NCBI GenBank assembly: GCA_017428245.1
Contig: JAFRRF010000032.1
Location: forward strand, 1 to 64,000
Direction: 5' to 3'
Length of the DNA stretch: 64,000 nucleotides
From: Bacteroidales bacterium
Lineage (GTDB): Bacteria; Bacteroidota; Bacteroidia; Bacteroidales; UBA932
This document shows, in pieces, positions 1-10,242 of this stretch. Under the pieces are notes generated by a model. It ran no database searches and was not told the origin of the DNA. It saw nothing but the letters and a program-made list of their open reading frames with translations. The translations under genes and the position numbers were made by a program. Within the stretch, counting starts at the first letter, position 1. Each line of letters begins with the position of its first letter.

Positions 1-1
1 C

Positions 2-1519
<1,518 letters not shown>

Positions 1520-1524
1520 AGTGT

Positions 1525-1532
1525 TACCTTTG
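1525..1532 (+). promoter_or_regulatory. TAnnTTTG promoter box before pseudouridine synthase
   Basis: TACCTTTG matches the Bacteroidota -7 consensus. It ends 4 bases before the ATG at 1537, so the transcript would be leaderless or nearly so. Confidence 0.5.
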
Positions 1533-1536
1533 CGGT

Positions 1537-2247
1537 ATGGTGTACCGCGAATTGAATGAAGAAGAATCCGGCGACCTGGCTCGCCGGATTCTTTTTGAAG
1601 ACAACCACCTGCTGATTCTCAACAAGCGGGTGGGAGAGATCGTGCAGGGCGACAAGACAGGCGACGAGCCCTTGTGCGAGACGCTGAAAACGTTCATCGC
1701 GCAGCGCGACAGCAAGCCGGGCCACGTGTTTATGGGTGTGCCTCACCGTTTGGACCGGCCGGTGAGCGGCATCGCGGTCTTTGCCAAGACCTCGAAGTGC
1801 CTGGAAAGGCTCAACGCGATGTTCCGCGAGGGCGATGTGCACAAGACCTACTGGGCGCTGACCTGCGCGCGCCCCGAGCCGGCAGAAGGCGAACTGCGGC
1901 ATTGGCTGACCCGCAACGAAAAGCAGAACAAATCGTACGCGGTGCCCGACGACGGCCGCCGGCATCCCGCCGACGCCAAACTCGCGCGGCTCCGCTACCA
2001 CGTGCTGCGCGACACCGACCGATACCATCTCGTCGAAGTCGAACTCCTGACCGGCCGGCATCACCAGATCCGTTGCCAGCTCTCCGCCATCGGCTGTCCC
2101 ATCAAGGGCGACCTCAAATATGGCGCGCCCCGCTCCAATCCCGACGGCGGGATCTCGCTCCACGCCCGCAGCATCACCTTCGACCATCCCGTCCGCCACG
2201 AGCCTCTCACCATCGAAGCCTCCGTCGACTGGCCGCAGCTCCGCTGA
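1537..2247 (+). CDS. RluA-family RNA pseudouridine synthase
   Basis: Isomerises uridine to pseudouridine in rRNA or tRNA. The catalytic motif is HRLDRPVSG with Asp about residue 73, preceded by LFEDNHLLILNKRVGEIVQ (typical RluA-family N-terminus with a pyrimidine-side strand) and followed by HKTYWALT and LLTGRHHQIRCQL, the RxHQIR motif of the family. At 236 aa it is a short single-domain member without an S4 domain, so the target site cannot be assigned. It lies between dnaK and an aminopeptidase, each with its own promoter box. Confidence 0.9.
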   Translation: MVYRELNEEESGDLARRILFEDNHLLILNKRVGEIVQGDKTGDEPLCETLKTFIAQRDSKPGHVFMGVPHRLDRPVSGIAVFAKTSKCLERLNAMFREGDVHKTYWALTCARPEPAEGELRHWLTRNEKQNKSYAVPDDGRRHPADAKLARLRYHVLRDTDRYHLVEVELLTGRHHQIRCQLSAIGCPIKGDLKYGAPRSNPDGGISLHARSITFDHPVRHEPLTIEASVDWPQLR

Positions 2248-2293
2248 TTCGGCTACGTAGTCACGGCGGCTGGGGTTTTTCCGGGTTTTTTCT

Positions 2294-2301
2294 TATCTTT
2301 G
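2294..2301 (+). promoter_or_regulatory. TAnnTTTG promoter box before Xaa-Pro aminopeptidase
   Basis: TATCTTTG ends 6 bases before the ATG at 2308, implying a very short or absent 5' untranslated region. Confidence 0.55.
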
Positions 2302-2307
2302 TAGATT

Positions 2308-4095
2308 ATGGCAGCAGTTGATAATATTTTTGCGGCGCGTATCGCGCAGATCCGCGAACTCGGCTACGATGCCGTGATCATCGCCGGCACCGATCCCCAT
2401 AGCAGTGAATACCCCGCTCCGCGCTGGAAACAGGTCGAATGGGCGAGCGGCTTTACCGGCGAGGCCGGCGACATCGTCGTGACACAGGACCACGCCGGCC
2501 TGTGGACCGATACCCGCTATTTCATCCAGGCAAACAAACAACTCGCCGGCACCGGAATCGAACTCCATAAGACGCGCGTGCCCGACGAAGTGCTGATTCC
2601 GCAGTGGCTGGCCGGACATTTCCAGTCGAAACCCGTCCACGTGGCCTTTGACGGCCTGTGCCAGAGTGTCGGTGCCGTACAGGAACTGGATAAGGTCCTG
2701 CGCGATGCCTACGGACTGGGCGGCTACGAACTGATCGACAAACCCGATATGCTGAGCAATCTGTGGACCGACCGTCCCGCCATCCCGCATACCCCCGTGA
2801 CCTTGCTCGATGAGAAGATGATGGGCGAGACGCGCAAGGATAAGCTTACGTGGCTGCGTGGCGAGATGGCCAAGGTGGGCTGCGGGTCGATGTTCCTCAC
2901 TTCGCTCGACGAGATCGCCTGGCTGCTGAACGTCCGTGCCTCGGACATCGACTACAACCCGTACGTGATTTCCTTCCTCCTCGTGACGCCCCAGAATGCC
3001 GTGTGGTTCGTGCGCAACGTGTCGGAAGTGCCCGACGTGCCGGGCGTGATCACGTCCGACTATTCCGTGCTGGAAGATGCCTTCGAAGACCGGCGTGAAG
3101 AATGCGGCCGCCTCTTCATAGACCCTTCCACCTTGAACTTCCATACCTTCAAAGTCATACGTAAGTACTTCGCCGAGAGCGAAATCCGATTCGGAACCTC
3201 ACCGGTGATCCTGCGAAAGGCTATCAAGAATAAGAAGGAAATCGAAGGCTTCCGCCGCGCCTTCATCGAGGACGGCGTGGCCTTGGAAAACTTCCTTTAC
3301 TGGCTCGAAACCTCGGTCCAGGGCGGCGCCCGCATCACGGAGTGGGAGGCTTCGGAGAAACTCACTTCGCTCCGCGCGCAGATTGAAGGCTATTGCGGCA
3401 ACAGCTTCGAGAATATCTCGGCCTACGGTCCCAACGCCGCACTGCCGCACTACAGTACGCCGCGCACGGGCTCCGCTGAGATCAAGCCGCGCGGGCTCTA
3501 TCTTGTGGATTCGGGCGGACAGTATCTGTTCGGAACGACCGACACCACGCGTACCGTGCCGATGGGTCGCTGCACGCGGCAGGAAAGGGAAGACTATACG
3601 CTGGTGCTCAAGGGGATGATCGACCTTACGCTGGCCGTGTTCCCGGAAGGGACGGCAGGCTGCCAGATCGATGCGCTGGCGCGCCGTCCGCTCTGGGCCA
3701 CGCGCCGCAGTTTCGGCCACGGCACCGGCCACGGCATCGGGTTCTATCTCGGTGTGCACGAGGGCCCGCAGAGCATCCGCCAGAATTTCAATCCGCAGCC
3801 GATGCTGCCCGGAATGGTCACCAGCAACGAGCCGGGGCTATACCGCGAAGGTAAGCACGGCGTGCGTCACGAGAACGTGGTCCTCTGCCGTGAGGAGGGC
3901 AGGAGCGAGTTCGGCACCTTCCTGAGTTTTGAGACGCTTACCTGCTGCCACATCGACACGTCGATCGTGGTCAAGAAGCTGCTCAACGAGAGCGAATGGG
4001 ACTGGCTCAAGGCCTACAACCGCGTCGTGTACCGCATCCTCAAACCTCATCTGGCGCCCGAAGTGGCGAAGTGGCTGAAGCGCAAATGCAGATAA
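2308..4095 (+). CDS. Xaa-Pro aminopeptidase (M24B)
   Basis: Cytoplasmic metallopeptidase removing the N-terminal residue before proline. At 595 aa it has the three-domain layout of aminopeptidase P1-type enzymes: two creatinase-like N-terminal domains (about 1-300) and a C-terminal pita-bread domain. The two metal-binding Asp are in LVDSGGQYLFGTTDTTRT, the His in FGHGTGHGIGFYLGVHEGP, and the two Glu in SNEPGLY and RHENVV, so all five ligands are present. No signal peptide is seen. The start follows a TATCTTTG box by six bases. Confidence 0.95.
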   Translation: MAAVDNIFAARIAQIRELGYDAVIIAGTDPHSSEYPAPRWKQVEWASGFTGEAGDIVVTQDHAGLWTDTRYFIQANKQLAGTGIELHKTRVPDEVLIPQWLAGHFQSKPVHVAFDGLCQSVGAVQELDKVLRDAYGLGGYELIDKPDMLSNLWTDRPAIPHTPVTLLDEKMMGETRKDKLTWLRGEMAKVGCGSMFLTSLDEIAWLLNVRASDIDYNPYVISFLLVTPQNAVWFVRNVSEVPDVPGVITSDYSVLEDAFEDRREECGRLFIDPSTLNFHTFKVIRKYFAESEIRFGTSPVILRKAIKNKKEIEGFRRAFIEDGVALENFLYWLETSVQGGARITEWEASEKLTSLRAQIEGYCGNSFENISAYGPNAALPHYSTPRTGSAEIKPRGLYLVDSGGQYLFGTTDTTRTVPMGRCTRQEREDYTLVLKGMIDLTLAVFPEGTAGCQIDALARRPLWATRRSFGHGTGHGIGFYLGVHEGPQSIRQNFNPQPMLPGMVTSNEPGLYREGKHGVRHENVVLCREEGRSEFGTFLSFETLTCCHIDTSIVVKKLLNESEWDWLKAYNRVVYRILKPHLAPEVAKWLKRKCR

Positions 4096-4116
4096 ACCTT
4101 TACTTTAGATAACTAT

Positions 4117-5148
4117 ATGAAAAAACTGACATTGATTCTCTTGATGCTCGTGGTCGCTGCGCCTTTTACCTTCCGGTCGCAGGCCCAGGAGAGACCCTGG
4201 ATGAAGTACATCACTCCGTCGGGGTATTATCAGGCCGGCTACAGCATCGACGATGCCCTGAACAATACTTTCTATATCAAACGCGCCCGTATCGCCCTGG
4301 CCGGTGAGCTGATCAGCAGCGAACGCTTCGGCAAGTTCGAATACAAGGTGCAGGCGGAGCTTGCCGGTTCGCCGAAGCTGATGGATTATTTCGTTCGGTG
4401 GACGGTCCGTCCCGAGTTCGGCATCATTTTCGGCCAGACGAAGACGCCGCTGACGGTGGAGAATTCCGAATATGCGCCGCTCAAGCTCGAGATGATCGAC
4501 TATTCTCTTGTAGTCCAGCGCTTTGCTCGTATGAGTGCCAACGACCTCTACCTGAAAGCAAGTTCCGGCGGCCGTGAGATGGGCGTCCAGTTCTTCGGCG
4601 GCTTGTTCAAGATGGACGACGGCCACGCGCTGGTGCGCTATCAGATGGGCCTGTTCAACGGCAACGGAATCAACAAGAACGACGACGACCGCTTGAAGAA
4701 CTTTATGGCGCGCGTGATGATCTTCCCGATCAAGGATCTCAGCATTTCGGGATGCTATGAGCGTCGGCTTGGCCATATGGACGAGGTCGAAATCTACAAC
4801 GACTACGACTACCGTCTGCTGGACCGCTACGGCGCTGCCATCGCTTATGACAGCAAGTTCGCCTGGTTCCGCACGGAATACATGGCCGGCCACACTTTCG
4901 GATGGCGTGCGGAAGGTGCCTATGTGACAGCGGGTTACAAGATCACTCCGACTTGGAACATCGGCGCCCGGTACGATTACTTCACGACGAACTCCCGCAC
5001 TGCCGGCCACGACCAGCAATACGTCACCGTCGGTACCAGCTGGCATCCTTTCCCGCGTCTGCGTTTGCAGCTCAATTACATGCGCAAGCAGGAGCCCGAC
5101 CATTCGGTCACCCATCTGGTCAACGTGATGTCGTCGATTATCCTTTAG
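4117..5148 (+). CDS. Outer-membrane porin, phosphate-selective OprO/OprP-like
   Basis: A 343-aa predicted beta-barrel with a cleavable signal peptide (MKKLTLILLMLVVAAPFTFRSQAQE, cleavage after the AQA-like site near residue 23). Alternating hydrophobic/polar strands such as YYQAGYSIDD, RARIALAGEL and FEYKVQAEL, and the phrase FGIIFGQTKTPLTVENSE, are typical of the Bacteroidota porin family related to OprO/OprP. The C-terminal strand region (LRLQLNYMRKQE ... VNVMSSIIL) fits a barrel closure. Substrate is not determined. It is followed by a strong terminator that is also the first unit of a palindromic repeat array. Confidence 0.8.
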   Translation: MKKLTLILLMLVVAAPFTFRSQAQERPWMKYITPSGYYQAGYSIDDALNNTFYIKRARIALAGELISSERFGKFEYKVQAELAGSPKLMDYFVRWTVRPEFGIIFGQTKTPLTVENSEYAPLKLEMIDYSLVVQRFARMSANDLYLKASSGGREMGVQFFGGLFKMDDGHALVRYQMGLFNGNGINKNDDDRLKNFMARVMIFPIKDLSISGCYERRLGHMDEVEIYNDYDYRLLDRYGAAIAYDSKFAWFRTEYMAGHTFGWRAEGAYVTAGYKITPTWNIGARYDYFTTNSRTAGHDQQYVTVGTSWHPFPRLRLQLNYMRKQEPDHSVTHLVNVMSSIIL

Positions 5149-5177
5149 GAATCTCTTCTGCGAGATATCCTGCCGGC

Positions 5178-5225
5178 GGCCTTCGGTGAGCAAATACCCG
5201 CTATTTGCTCACCGAAGGCCTTTTT
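5178..5225 (+). terminator. Rho-independent terminator after porin
   Basis: Two 18-base arms (5178-5195 and 5203-5220), perfectly complementary around a 7-base loop, are followed by five T. The centre of the stem is the first unit of the 51-bp palindrome array. Confidence 0.85.
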
Positions 5226-5366
5226 CTGCGGGGTTGGTGAGCAGGAAGCCCCGAATTGCTCACGGAATACGGAAAAAGGGAGGTACGGTGAGCAGAGATG
5301 GCCGATTTGCGCACCGAAGGTCTCGAAAGAAGGGGTTGGTGAGCAGAGAGAGCCGATTTGCTCACC
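5185..5366. repeat. Four palindromic units with exact 51-bp period
   Basis: GGTGAGCA, twelve bases, then TTGCTCACC occurs at 5185-5213, 5236-5264, 5287-5315 and 5338-5366, each start 51 bases after the last. Units 2 and 3 carry one substitution in the right arm. The 22-base linkers share GAAGG...GGGGTT. Because 51 is divisible by three, open frames appear on both strands, but neither looks like a protein. Confidence 0.85.
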
Positions 5367-5383
5367 CTGGCGGTAGCGATGAT

Positions 5384-5412
5384 AAAAAAAGCCGGGGAGA
5401 CCCGGCTTTTTT
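5384..5412. terminator. Bidirectional terminator between repeat array and ridA
   Basis: AAAAAGCCGGG and CCCGGCTTTTTT form a hairpin with A/T tracts on both sides. On the minus strand it lies just past the ridA stop. Confidence 0.8.
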
Positions 5413-5436
5413 GTGTGTCTGATGCGCCCCTGGCAG

Positions 5437-5907
5437 TTAGCGGGCAGCGATGCACTCGATTTCGACGAGGGCGTTTTTGGGAAGGGTCTTGACGGCTACG
5501 GCGCTGCGGGCCGGGAAGGGCTCGGAGAAGTATTGGGCGTAGACTTCGTTCATCGCGGCGAAGTCGCCCATGTCGGCGAGGAAGACGGTGGTTTTCACCA
5601 CGTTGGCGAGGCTCAGGCCGGCGGCTTCGAGGATAGCCGCAGCATTTTCGATAGACTGTTTCGTCTGCTCCTTGACGCCGCCTTCGGGGAAGGCGCCGGT
5701 GGCGGGATCGATGGGGAGTTGTCCCGAGACAAAGATGAGGCCGTGGCCGCTGTCGATGGCCTGGCTATACGGGCCGATGGCGGCCGGAGCATTGGAAGTA
5801 TTGATGCGCTGTTTCATTGTATTATTTTGGATTTGAGTATTGGACGAACAGGAAAACGTCAGCGCCAGCAGGCTGAGGGCAAGAAAGAGGTTGCAGAATA
5901 GCTTCAT
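5437..5907 (-). CDS. Lipidated RidA-family deaminase
   Basis: RidA/YjgF family: hydrolyses reactive enamine/imine intermediates formed from amino acids. The family core runs from residue 30 ([20 protein letters not shown]) with [28 protein letters not shown] and the C-terminal EIECIAA. Unusually, 29 residues precede it and form a lipoprotein signal ([12 protein letters not shown]) and a short linker, so the protein would be anchored outside the cytoplasm. A TATCTTTG box at 5955-5948 on the minus strand gives a leader of about 35 bases to the upstream ATG, supporting that start. The internal ATG at 5820 would give a normal cytosolic RidA, so dual starts are possible. Confidence 0.88.
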   Translation of the reverse strand: MKLFCNLFLALSLLALTFSCSSNTQIQNNTMKQRINTSNAPAAIGPYSQAIDSGHGLIFVSGQLPIDPATGAFPEGGVKEQTKQSIENAAAILEAAGLSLANVVKTTVFLADMGDFAAMNEVYAQYFSEPFPARSAVAVKTLPKNALVEIECIAAR

Positions 5908-5947
5908 AAACTATCGATTTTAATCGTATATTTGTTATCGCATTGAA

Positions 5948-5955
5948 CAAAGATA
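5948..5955 (-). promoter_or_regulatory. TAnnTTTG promoter box for ridA
   Basis: TATCTTTG on the minus strand, about 40 bases upstream of the lipoprotein-form start codon. Confidence 0.55.
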
Positions 5956-6008
5956 CGCATAAAAACGTTTATAAGCGTTTTTAACCGTTTAAATACGCCT
6001 GTAGGTTT

Positions 6009-7745
6009 ATGAAAAAGTTTGTTTTGGCCTTGTTGCTGCTGGCCTTCCTGGCTGGCGATCTGCTTGCTCGGGACATCGATTCGATCATCAGAACGATGAC
6101 TCCCCGCGAGAAAATCGCGCAGCTCATCTATGTGGCTGTCGATTCACAGGAGTCGCCGGAGCTGAAGGCACAGCAGGAACGCCTTATCCGGGAAGGACTC
6201 GGTGGAATCATTGTGATGGATGACAAGCTGGTCGACAATATGCGGCTGGTCAATGAACTGCAGCGTGGAGCCAAGATTCCGTTGATGGTCTCGATCGACG
6301 GGGAATGGGGTGCTGCGATGCGCTACTATGAATATGCGGCTTTTCCGCGCGCGATGCAGCTGGGCGCACTCAACGACGAGGCGCTCGCCGAGGCGGCTGG
6401 CCGGGCCATCGGTGAGGAACTCAGCGAGATCAAGGTCTTTATGAATTTCGCGCCGGTGGTCGACGTCAACAACAATCCCGAGAATTCCGTGATCAAGACC
6501 CGCTCGATGGGCCAGACCCGCGAGAAAGTGGCCAATCTGGGTGTTGCTTTTATGCGGGGCATGCAGAGCGCGAACGTATGGGGCTCGGCCAAGCATTTTC
6601 CGGGTCATGGCGATACGAATGTGGATTCCCATAAGGCCCTGCCGGTACTGACTTTCGACCGGGCGCGGCTGGACTCGCTGGAACTCTATCCGTTCCGGGC
6701 AATGATCGATGCGGGCGTGGCGATGGTGATGGTCGGCCACTTGAGCGTGCCGGCCCTCGATCCAACCGGTACTCCGGCGTCCATTTCCTATCCGATCGTT
6801 ACCGGGCTGCTTCGGAATGAGCTGGGCTTCGACGGCGTGATTATCACCGACGCGCTTGAGATGAAAGGCGTGGCCGAGGGCAACGCCAATGCGGCGATCG
6901 AGGCCTACAAGGCCGGTGTCGACATTATGCTGATGCCGGAAGATGCACAGAAGACGCTCGACGATCTTTGCGCCGCCCTGAAACGCGGCGAGATCGATGA
7001 GGCCGACCTGGATGCCCGCGTGCGCCGCGTGCTTCTGCTGAAGCAGCGCTCCGGTATGCTGGCTGACGACTATACGCCGCTTGTCGATGCGACCGGTCCT
7101 GACGGTGCGCTTGATACGGCCAGACTGATGGCACGGACGCGGCGACCGGAGACGGAGGCGCTGATCCAGGAAATCTGCGACCGCTCGATGACGGTAGTCC
7201 GCGGCAAACTGCGCCGGCCGTTGAATCTCCGCCGGCGGATGGCCTTCACCACGCGGCCGAAGGTAGCCTATGTGGCTTTCAATGCGGTAACGCCCGAGAG
7301 CGCCTGTTTTGGCCAGGAGCTTTCCAAAAGCGGCCGCTTCGACCGTTTTGACCTGCCGTCCAACGCCACGGACGCCCAGATCGACAGTGTCGGGGCCTTG
7401 CTTCGCGGTTATCGCAATGTCGTGGTCGTCTTCCATTCCGGCCGGCCCGTTCCCCGGACCGGCGGCCCGCAGCGATTTGCGGCCATCTCTCCCGAGCAGT
7501 TTGCCCGGGTGGCCGCCTGGAGCGGCAAACACCGGCTGCACGGCGTGTATCTCGGCGTGCCTTACGACCTGAACAAATTACCCGAGTATAACCGTTTCAA
7601 AACGTTTATCCTCGGCTATTCCGATACGAAATACAACAACATCGCCGCCGCCCGCGCCCTGACCGTGCGAGGCAGCGCCCGCGGCTCCCTGCCGGTCGAT
7701 GCCGGCGGCCTGCCTGCCGGCTACCACAGCAACCTGATCCGCTAA
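6009..7745 (+). CDS. Glycoside hydrolase family 3, NagZ-like beta-N-acetylglucosaminidase
   Basis: Predicted exported GH3 enzyme removing N-acetylglucosamine from muropeptides or glycans. A signal peptide (MKKFVLALLLLAFLAGDLLA) is followed by the TIM barrel with the NagZ-type loop KHFPGHGDTNVDSH (His general acid/base) and the nucleophile Asp281 in VIITDALEMKG. The remaining part to residue 578 is an alpha/beta domain. Many Bacteroidota homologues are fused to a beta-lactamase domain; this one is not. The next gene, a membrane acyltransferase of the heparan-glucosaminide type, starts 30 bases downstream and may act on related amino sugars. Exact substrate is inferred. Confidence 0.9.
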   Translation: MKKFVLALLLLAFLAGDLLARDIDSIIRTMTPREKIAQLIYVAVDSQESPELKAQQERLIREGLGGIIVMDDKLVDNMRLVNELQRGAKIPLMVSIDGEWGAAMRYYEYAAFPRAMQLGALNDEALAEAAGRAIGEELSEIKVFMNFAPVVDVNNNPENSVIKTRSMGQTREKVANLGVAFMRGMQSANVWGSAKHFPGHGDTNVDSHKALPVLTFDRARLDSLELYPFRAMIDAGVAMVMVGHLSVPALDPTGTPASISYPIVTGLLRNELGFDGVIITDALEMKGVAEGNANAAIEAYKAGVDIMLMPEDAQKTLDDLCAALKRGEIDEADLDARVRRVLLLKQRSGMLADDYTPLVDATGPDGALDTARLMARTRRPETEALIQEICDRSMTVVRGKLRRPLNLRRRMAFTTRPKVAYVAFNAVTPESACFGQELSKSGRFDRFDLPSNATDAQIDSVGALLRGYRNVVVVFHSGRPVPRTGGPQRFAAISPEQFARVAAWSGKHRLHGVYLGVPYDLNKLPEYNRFKTFILGYSDTKYNNIAAARALTVRGSARGSLPVDAGGLPAGYHSNLIR

Positions 7746-7775
7746 AGGCTTCAACCCATCTGTCCCAATCCATCT

Positions 7776-8942
7776 ATGAAACGAGTCGCCTCTATCGATA
7801 TCATTCGGGCGTTGACGATGCTGACCATGCTGTTCGTCAACGACTTTGCGGGCATGTCCGGCCTGCCGCACTGGCTGCACCATGCAGCGATGGACGAAGA
7901 TATGCTCGGTTTTTCCGACCTGGTTTTTCCCGCCTTCCTTTTCTGCGTCGGTCTCTCGATCCCGTTTGCCGTCGGAGCACGTTACCGCAAGGGCGACCAG
8001 CCGCTCCAGGTAATCGGCCACATCCTGGGCCGCACGCTGGCGCTGGTAGTGATGGGTGTTTTCGCGATGAATATGCGCGGCGTGGAGGGCGGCCTGTCGC
8101 ACTCCGTGTTCACGCTGCTGGCTGTGGCGGGCTTTTTCCTGGTGTGGAATGTCTATCCGAAGCGGAGCGACGGCCGTCTTCCCTGGTGGGCGACAGCCCT
8201 GCGGCTGGCCGGCGTGCTGCTGCTTGCCTGGCTGGTGCTTTACAAAGATCTGCACGGGATGCCTTTCCGCACCGGCTGGTGGGGGATTCTGGGGCTTATC
8301 GGCTGGGCTTATCTGCCGTGCGCCCTGGCGTTCGTTTTCCTGAAGGGCGATTTCAGGAAGATGACGGGATTCTGGATTCTGACCCTTTTGCTTTGCATAC
8401 TCAACGCGGTTCCGTCGATCCCGCGGGAGTGGTCGATCCGCTGGATCTTCCTCAGTTTCTGGCCCGGCGGCTGGACGCATCCTGCCATCTGCGCTTCGGG
8501 CCTGTTTACGTCGATGCTGCTGATCCGTTTGGGCGAAAAGCCCCGCAAACTGGCCATCACGTATGGAGCTCTTGCGCTGGCCCTGTTTGTGCTGGGTCTA
8601 TTGAGCCACCGGGTGTGGATTATCTCGAAGATTCAGGCCACGCCGACCTGGCTGTTCTATTGCGTGGCCATTTCCGTGGCCTGCTTCGCCGTGATCTGGT
8701 GGATCGCCGACTTCTGCGGTAAAACCCGCTGGGCCCGTCCCATCTCGCCCGCCGGCACCGCTACGCTGACCTGCTACACGATTCCGTCCATCTGGTACGC
8801 TGTCCAGCAGCTCCTCGGCGTCCAGTGGCCTCCGGCCCTGACCGCCGGCGTCCCCGGCCTCATCAAGGCCTTCGTATTCTCCCTGATCATCATCGGCCTG
8901 ACCTGGTGCTTCACAAAGATCCACGTGAAGCTGAAGGTCTGA
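7776..8942 (+). CDS. DUF5009/heparan-alpha-glucosaminide N-acetyltransferase-like membrane protein
   Basis: A 388-aa integral membrane protein with about ten hydrophobic segments. It begins with the family hallmark SIDIIRALTMLTMLFVND and FSDLVFPAFLFCVGLSIPFA, which match the DUF5009/YeiB-like acyltransferase group that includes the lysosomal glucosaminide N-acetyltransferase. Known members transfer an acyl group from the cytoplasmic side to an amino sugar across the membrane. It is next to a NagZ-like hydrolase in the same orientation, suggesting amino-sugar metabolism or peptidoglycan recycling; this is inference. Confidence 0.8.
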   Translation: MKRVASIDIIRALTMLTMLFVNDFAGMSGLPHWLHHAAMDEDMLGFSDLVFPAFLFCVGLSIPFAVGARYRKGDQPLQVIGHILGRTLALVVMGVFAMNMRGVEGGLSHSVFTLLAVAGFFLVWNVYPKRSDGRLPWWATALRLAGVLLLAWLVLYKDLHGMPFRTGWWGILGLIGWAYLPCALAFVFLKGDFRKMTGFWILTLLLCILNAVPSIPREWSIRWIFLSFWPGGWTHPAICASGLFTSMLLIRLGEKPRKLAITYGALALALFVLGLLSHRVWIISKIQATPTWLFYCVAISVACFAVIWWIADFCGKTRWARPISPAGTATLTCYTIPSIWYAVQQLLGVQWPPALTAGVPGLIKAFVFSLIIIGLTWCFTKIHVKLKV

Positions 8943-9032
8943 CCGTTTTGACGGCAGAAATCATTTTTCAGAATCCCTGGCGGGCAATAATAGCTGTAGG
9001 ATAAGTCTTTGATTGATAGTGGTATATGGAAA

Positions 9033-9067
9033 AACGCCCATCCCTTTTCGGGGGAGGGCGATTTTCT
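9033..9067. terminator. Bidirectional terminator between acyltransferase and aldolase
   Basis: AAAACGCCC and GGGCGATTTT enclose a GC-rich stem between the converging genes. A second small hairpin (CCTCCA/TGGAGG) lies at 9095-9110, just after the fba stop on the minus strand. Confidence 0.7.
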
Positions 9068-9124
9068 ATAATAGGTTATAATTCAGTGTGTTATCCTCCA
9101 GGGGTGGAGGAGCGGCAGGACCTT

Positions 9125-10126
9125 TTATTTCGCGTGTCCGTCGGAGCCGAGGACGTTGATGATCTTGTGCTTGTAGAGCTTGACCATTTCGTCGCGGGCG
9201 GGGCCCAGGTATTTGCGCGGGTCGAATTCGCCGGGTTTCTCGAAGAAGACCTTGCGGACGGCGGCGGTCATGGCCAGACGGGAGTCGCTGTCGATGTTGA
9301 TCTTGCAGACGGCGCTCTTGGAGGCCTTGCGGAGCTGCTCTTCGGGGATGCCGACGGCATCGGGGAGTTTGCCGCCGTGGGCGTTGATGTAGTCGACATA
9401 CTCCTGCGGAACGCTGGAGGAGCCGTGGAGAACGATGGGGAAGCCGGGGAGCTTCTTTTCGATCTGCTTCAGCACGTCGAAGGCGAGCGGCGGCGGAACG
9501 AGCTTGCCCGTCTTGGGATCGCGGGTGCACTGCTCGGGTTTGAACTTGTAGGCGCCGTGGGAGGTACCGATGGAGATGGCGAGGGAGTCGCAGCCGGTCT
9601 TGGTCACGAAGTCGATGACCTCTTCCGGTTTGGTGTAGTGCGATTCTTCCGCGGAGACTTCGTCTTCCACGCCGGCAAGGACGCCGAGTTCGGCTTCGAC
9701 GGTCACGTCGTAGCGGTGAGCGTAGCGGACGACTTTCTTGGTGAGGGCGACGTTCTCGTCGTAGGGCAGGGAACTGCCATCGATCATCACCGAAGAGAAG
9801 CCCATCTGGATGCAGCTCTTGCAGAGTTCGTAGCTGTCGCCGTGGTCGAGGTGCAGGACGATCTGGGGACGACGCCAGCCCAGTTCCTTGGCATATTGTA
9901 CGGCGCCTTCCGCCATATAGCGGAGGAGCGTCTGGTTGGCATAGTTGCGGGCGCCCTTCGAGATCTGGAGGATCACGGGGGACTTGGTCTCGGCCGCGGC
10001 CTGGACGATGGCCTGCAGCTGTTCCATATTGTTGAAGTTGAAAGCCGGGATGGCGTAGCCGCCCTTCACGGCCTTGGCGAACATCGCGCGGGTGTTGACA
10101 AGGCCCAATTCTTTGTAAGAAACCAT
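9125..10126 (-). CDS. fba: Class II fructose-bisphosphate aldolase
   Basis: Zn-dependent glycolytic/gluconeogenic aldolase cleaving fructose-1,6-bisphosphate. Metal and substrate motifs are visible: HLDHGDSYELCKSCIQMGFSSVMIDGS, VEAELGVLAGVEDE, DSLAISIGTSHGAYKF and FPIVLHGSSSVP. The start is taken at 10126 (MVSYKELGLVN) because the upstream in-frame extension is low-complexity, unlike the family, and overlaps the promoter. A TATATTTG box at 10189-10182 on the minus strand leaves a leader of about 55 bases. Length (333 aa) is normal for the class IIB-type enzyme of Bacteroidota. Confidence 0.95.
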   Translation of the reverse strand: MVSYKELGLVNTRAMFAKAVKGGYAIPAFNFNNMEQLQAIVQAAAETKSPVILQISKGARNYANQTLLRYMAEGAVQYAKELGWRRPQIVLHLDHGDSYELCKSCIQMGFSSVMIDGSSLPYDENVALTKKVVRYAHRYDVTVEAELGVLAGVEDEVSAEESHYTKPEEVIDFVTKTGCDSLAISIGTSHGAYKFKPEQCTRDPKTGKLVPPPLAFDVLKQIEKKLPGFPIVLHGSSSVPQEYVDYINAHGGKLPDAVGIPEEQLRKASKSAVCKINIDSDSRLAMTAAVRKVFFEKPGEFDPRKYLGPARDEMVKLYKHKIINVLGSDGHAK

Positions 10127-10181
10127 AGTAGTATTGATGTTAGAATAATTCAACGTAGGGAATGCCGGTACATTCGGACGC

Positions 10182-10189
10182 AAATATAG
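10182..10189 (-). promoter_or_regulatory. TAnnTTTG promoter box for fba
   Basis: TATATTTG on the minus strand; divergent from TAAATTTG at 10211-10218 on the plus strand, which serves gmk. Confidence 0.5.
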
Positions 10190-10210
10190 TGGAAATTCGC
10201 CAAGATTTGT

Positions 10211-10218
10211 TAAATTTG
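10211..10218 (+). promoter_or_regulatory. TAnnTTTG promoter box for gmk-nadD
   Basis: TAAATTTG about 24 bases before the gmk ATG. Confidence 0.5.
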
Positions 10219-10242
10219 TAATCTTCAAATACAAAAAATACG

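Noticed and set aside
5185..5366. CRISPR array.
   Set aside because: There are only four units, the spaces between them share sequence, and the repeated part is a split palindrome; no cas genes are present.
5186..5455. Small frames on both strands through the 51-bp repeat region.
   Set aside because: A 51-bp repeat keeps any frame open. The translations are repetitive and basic, and the DNA is better explained as palindromes and terminators.
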